A stretch of DNA of 64,000 bases from Fasciola hepatica (lineage: Eukaryota; Platyhelminthes; Trematoda; Plagiorchiida; Fasciolidae): positions 4,104,501 through 4,168,500 of the forward strand of contig CANUEZ040000193.1 of NCBI GenBank assembly GCA_948099385.1. The letters are read 5' to 3'. Numbering within the stretch: the first letter of the stretch is position 1; each line of letters starts with the position of its first letter. This document shows, piece by piece, positions 60,150-64,000 of this stretch. Below the pieces are notes generated by a model. It did not search any database and was not told where the DNA came from. It saw nothing but the letters and a program-made list of their open reading frames with translations. The position numbers and the translations under genes are program-made.

Positions 60150-62091
60150 CCTCAGCTTGACTTGTGTTGGTCGTCACCAATGAACGCGTGGTATCCTCTC
60201 GTGTTTGACCTACCAATCTAACTAGCACGTGGGTCTGCATCATCGAAGTTTGTTCCTTGTTTTCGAATGAGAAGCTTCGTGGGTACGTGATAGTTGGTAG
60301 AGCGTTTTGGGAAGAAAAGCTGCCAGAACAAGCTCGGACGAACGCGATCTTAGGTAGTACCAACAGACGAAAGACAACGCAATAACAGCCAGTCAATGGG
60401 CTAGTGAAGCATGTTTGAGTTTGAAGAATTGTTGTAGGTCAGCCGGATGACTCGTCGGTGAACCCGATCAAGAGAAAGAGAGGCCGACGAGGCCCTATTC
60501 CACACGTCACTGCAGTTTTCAAGTGCGGGGCTAGTTTGAGTTTTGTATATCCGGAGATGAGCTAGTGTGAAAAAGCTTATGGCGCAAACAGAAAACCAAT
60601 TTCGCACTCAGCTCGAGAAGCAAACCGAGATAAGCAAGCAGACCAAGATAGAGGAGTTATAGATGAGCCGAGAAGAGAGGTAGAATCTGTGGGGCGCAAC
60701 ACATTCAAATCGAGGTTGTGGTGGGAAAAGGACGATAATTATTCGGGTCAGAAAGATCATCGGTTTTGGGAATATGAAAAATTGCTATGTGTTTACAGGG
60801 GATCGGAAAATTAGAAAGTCGGAAAATGTGTGTGTGTGTGTGTGAGAGAGAGAGAGTTGAATGACGACGAAGGAAATAGGCCAATTCGAATTGCACATTT
60901 TAAGGAGGATGAATCGTATGCCGTTTTGATCGGGTGGTCTGCATTAGTCCAGAGAATGCAGCATTTGGCTTATCTTCCAAAACCAAAATGGGTTTGAAAA
61001 TTGGAGACAGAGGGAACAGAATGGAACATAGGAGTAGGATACGTAGGTGAGATGGAGTTAGTGGTGAACCAGGAAGCGAATTTTCAACTTTCTCATATGG
61101 TCCACGAAAAAGATTGAAAGAGGAAATACATATGTGAAAGACATTGGAAGGGCAAAAATCGCGAGAGACTACTTTGGCAAGTAACCAACGTTTCAGGCCA
61201 CCGTTGGCAGATGAGAGTAAGCGTTCGGTTTCCCAGCGGAAAAAGCTTTTTCTGGCTCTATGTATGGTTGGTGAGCATCTGTTCCTTGGCTTGCATAGAG
61301 CAAAGGTGAGTCCTTTGTGGGCGAGCCGAGCTAGTGGCAAAATGTTGCACACTTCATGGGTACAGCACGATCGCATGCGTGGTTGAACCAGTCGGATGAT
61401 TCGGGTTTGCCAGGTTTGGACAGGTGAGTAATAAAAAGTTGCATAACCTGAAGAACAATGTCGTTGAAGTTAGAAACGGAAGAGAAAATGTCTGAAGTAG
61501 ACATCGCAAAATCTATCTCAGTTGGTTGAACTTCAGCTCCAAATTATTTATCTCAAAGTAGGTGAAGTATGGAAGTGGGTAGATCTGATGTAACAGGAAA
61601 TAGTATAGTGATTAGATGAGTCAACTGGAGCAAGGGCAAATGTGCCTGAGATCAGGGAATGAACAAAAGTGAGAATAAGTTCAAGGGTATGGGCATGATC
61701 GCCAGCTCGATAGGGAATACGTGTGAGGAAGTCAACAAGTTGGCATAGGTTGTTGACCACGGAGACGTGTTCGGCTTCGCGCCCCAGAGCCGAAGTGTCC
61801 GATGAGTGAATGAACCAATTCCGCTTGTGAACATTGAAATCTCATAAGATGGTGACGAGTCAGTTGGATCTGCCACAAAATAAGGTCAATGTTTGAAGGT
61901 GAGATATGAAAGAACGATGAATCGCTACTGTTGGGTGAACGGTGAACTACACAAAAGCAGTGGTTACAAAAAGTAAGTCGAAGCTCCAGCCACATCAACT
62001 GAAATTCGCGAGTTGATATTATGCTTCTCTCCGCGAATGCTAGTGCGAGTGACAAGTTAGTGCTCATCTTCCGAGTGAGGAGGGCAAGCAA
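60150..62091 (-). pseudogene. CR1/Jockey-type LINE relic with deleted RT core
   Basis: On the minus strand, the endonuclease domain comes first (62091-61548, see 22433-22976 for motifs; catalytic SDH is SNH here too). Then come RARKSFFRWETERLLSS (about 61270), the pre-RT basic region; DQNGIRFILLKMC (about 60920), the counterpart of 'GPDGIPxxxLKxC'; IPKTDDLSDPNNYRP (60773-60729), the RT fingers box; and LENCSDVWNRASSASL then LDRVHRRVIRL (60520-60430), the RT C-terminal 'LEYCSxVWNPxxxxxxxxLxxVQRRAxRL'. Only about 200 bp separate the last two, so the palm with YADD has been deleted. A (TG)n(AG)n run sits inside. Frames shift repeatedly. It is a different lineage from the LINE in blocks A-C. Confidence 0.8.
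60826..60858 (+). repeat. (TG)n(AG)n microsatellite
   Basis: About 33 bp of TG repeats followed by AG repeats, lying within the LINE relic between two conserved RT pieces. Confidence 0.9.
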
Positions 62092-64000
62092 GAGGAATCA
62101 TTCGATTCGAGGAATTTGACCTCTGACGGATAAAGGCGAATTTTATAAAAATTCCCATGCCAGTAGGCTAATATCTGCTTTAGAGTGCTTGCTGAATTTC
62201 TCATATCTCGTAGAAGACGATAGTTTCTTCGTGTCACCGTCCAGGGTCACAGTAATTCTTAAATAAATCTCAAACAATTGAGTATTCACATTCAGAATGA
62301 TGAAAAGTTCCATTTACGGAAAATTGTTTCATGAGTGTATGTCCATAACACTACTGCAATCAAGCTCGTTTCCACAGAATGTGATTATTTTCGCAGGAAA
62401 CATTTTATTACTTCCTAATATTTAAGGTCGCCGCCTTTATTGGTAGCAAACAAAAAGTAGGTTTTTACAGCAATAAGAAGGCTAACAGCAGAGAAAGCAG
62501 TCTTCTGCACTGAACCAAATATATGAGCACAACCCCCTATACATGACCGCATTCAAAGAAGAAGAACGGCCCGGCCACTTTCATGAATGCTCTACCGTTT
62601 CATGCTGTGTATGTGCGGCTAATAATCCTTGTATGATACTCATTATTATTGTTGAGCTGACTTGTTTCTTCTCATTGATGTCTGAAATAAAATCTCCTCT
62701 ATTTAGTCAATCTTTTCTACTCCTCGAGGTCTGCTCGTATCCGTTTATATGCTTGACGTTTTGCATGTAATTCATTTGCAAACGTGCATTCTCAGTTACA
62801 TAATGATGACGTGAAAGTTCACTGATCCTTAGATGAAAAGAACCATAGAAAGAGGAAAATGAACGAATCAAACTCAAGAATTAGGCTGAATTGATATAAT
62901 ACTTTCGTAAGCCAGTTTTACCAGAATGCATGACTAGAACTAGCATCAGACTGACGCGACAATGAGAGCTAAATGCGCATCGGGTTGAATGTTCAGGATT
63001 ATGTGTGGATTGACCACAACTTACCGATAGGTGGGATATTCCAGGGATAGTCGGTTAAACTCAGCTCGCAAGTTACTGTCCATGGTGAACCTAAGGCACC
63101 AGAGCACATATGAGAGTCAACAGAAGACATGCCGTGGTCAAACGGTAATATTCCTCGTACTGACTGCATCGTTAGTTCCTGCTACATTGCCTGATGAGCA
63201 GTGAGTGGTGAGAACAGGAACATCGGAAAAATGGGGACTTGACTTGTTAATATTGAAGGAATCTAGAGAAATCAAACATTATTTGGTGAGGGATGATGAG
63301 TATTAGATGGACCACCGCTCAATATGGTATCTTACGGAGAGCACAGATTCATACCACGATAAAGGTGACTACACCGTTTTAACTAGAAGGTTAGTCACTG
63401 TCAATTCAAGTGGAGCCGAAATTATTTCATGGAAATAGAGGAGCAAGTCACATACTTGATGACGATGCTTTTGAAAAAAAACGACGTATGGTAACGGATA
63501 CCTCAAAATCAAACAAAATTCCTACGTTATTAGAAAACAGAACAAAGGGGGAGAGAAAGGATGAAAACACACAAGGAGGAAAGAAGAAAACCTCGTTGTT
63601 GGTCTAACACAGAATTCCTTGAGGGTTCCCAATTAGAATGATGAGGCAACTCGATTAGAGAGCATATTTGCCCCGAAAACACGATTCGGATGAAAATATT
63701 ACTTCGAAGTGATGCAAACTTCGCCCTAAAATGATAAGATTAGGAATTCAGTTGAAGTCAGTCTTCATATTTCCTCCACTGCAATAAGGAGATTCATATC
63801 TGGGTAGTTCAGTCGTACGTGGATTTAGATATCGGGCTGGGCAACAAGCTTTCGGATAAGGTAGTGCGTGAGACAAATGAACAAAGATTGATCTCGCTAC
63901 AAAACTATAATTTCTACGGACTACGCTCAATGGCTCGACTGGAAGTTCCGTTTGCTCAGGATCGGACGAAAGGAACCTATACCCTGGTCTCAAAGATCTC
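61501..64000 (-). repeat. recent duplication, copy 2 (partner 22386-23919)
   Basis: Near-identical to copy 1 over 61501-62622 and 63588-64000, with 965 bp of extra DNA between. Copy 2 is contiguous with the LINE RT part at its left, so it looks closer to the original arrangement. The right end is cut off by the window. Confidence 0.9.
62623..63587. other. 965-bp segment absent from duplication copy 1
   Basis: Present only in copy 2. It has no open frame that I recognise (63410-63607 plus, 65 codons, Lys-rich). Its right end is purine-rich (aaagggggagagaaagg…). No inverted terminal repeats, poly(A) tail or target duplication are evident, only a 2-bp overlap at the junction. It could be an insertion here or a deletion in copy 1. 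Confidence 0.6.

Overview
This is a 64 kb stretch of AT-rich metazoan DNA made mostly of retrotransposons and of old and new duplications of them. I find no bacterial-style operons, rRNA, tRNA, CRISPR arrays or complete host genes. Relics of CR1/Jockey-type LINEs, Penelope-like elements, BEL/Pao and Ty3/Gypsy elements occur together, and the LINE relics resemble those I associate with trematodes. That suggests a flatworm, most likely a digenean. The organism call is inference (about 0.6 for flatworm, low for genus).

The only intact gene-bearing unit is a young Ty3/Gypsy LTR retrotransposon on the minus strand (15912-20759). Its two LTRs (345 and 346 bp) differ by one substitution and one single-base indel. 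It has a 4-bp target duplication (TAAT), a primer-binding site, a polypurine tract, an open gag (289 aa) and an open pol (protease, reverse transcriptase, RNase H, integrase) in the -1 frame. A diverged copy of the host sequence at 30421-30500 preserves the empty site with one TAAT.

Around it are three diverged copies of one composite block: A (8136-22385, carrying the Gypsy element), B (about 25840-32620) and C (about 43400-51810). Each runs Penelope RT fragment and noncoding tail, then (B and C only) a 0.9 kb segment called T, then a decayed CR1/Jockey-type LINE, then noncoding sequence. A fourth Penelope fragment lies at 1240-2430, and a fifth, covering a different part of the RT, at 59640-59900. 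A second duplicated unit (R2) occurs at 5045-8135 and 54280-56568. A recent duplication links 22386-23919 with 61501-64000; it carries the endonuclease end of another LINE, whose broken RT lies at 60150-61376. BEL/Pao relics lie at 254-690 and 24430-24780, and an old Gypsy pol fossil with in-frame stops at 39850-41945.

Four short tracts (242-913 bp) are nearly identical between copies whose flanks are clearly diverged or unrelated, which suggests gene conversion or secondary copying. The rest (2430-5045, 9240-12750, 34713-39730, 41946-43400, 51811-54280, 56569-59600) shows nothing I can name, except a possible two-exon 3' gene end at 57653-58124. I see no convincing new biological system. The most informative features are the dated Gypsy insertion, the near-identity tracts, the shared Penelope breakpoint and an imperfect inverted repeat at 33.7-34.7 kb.
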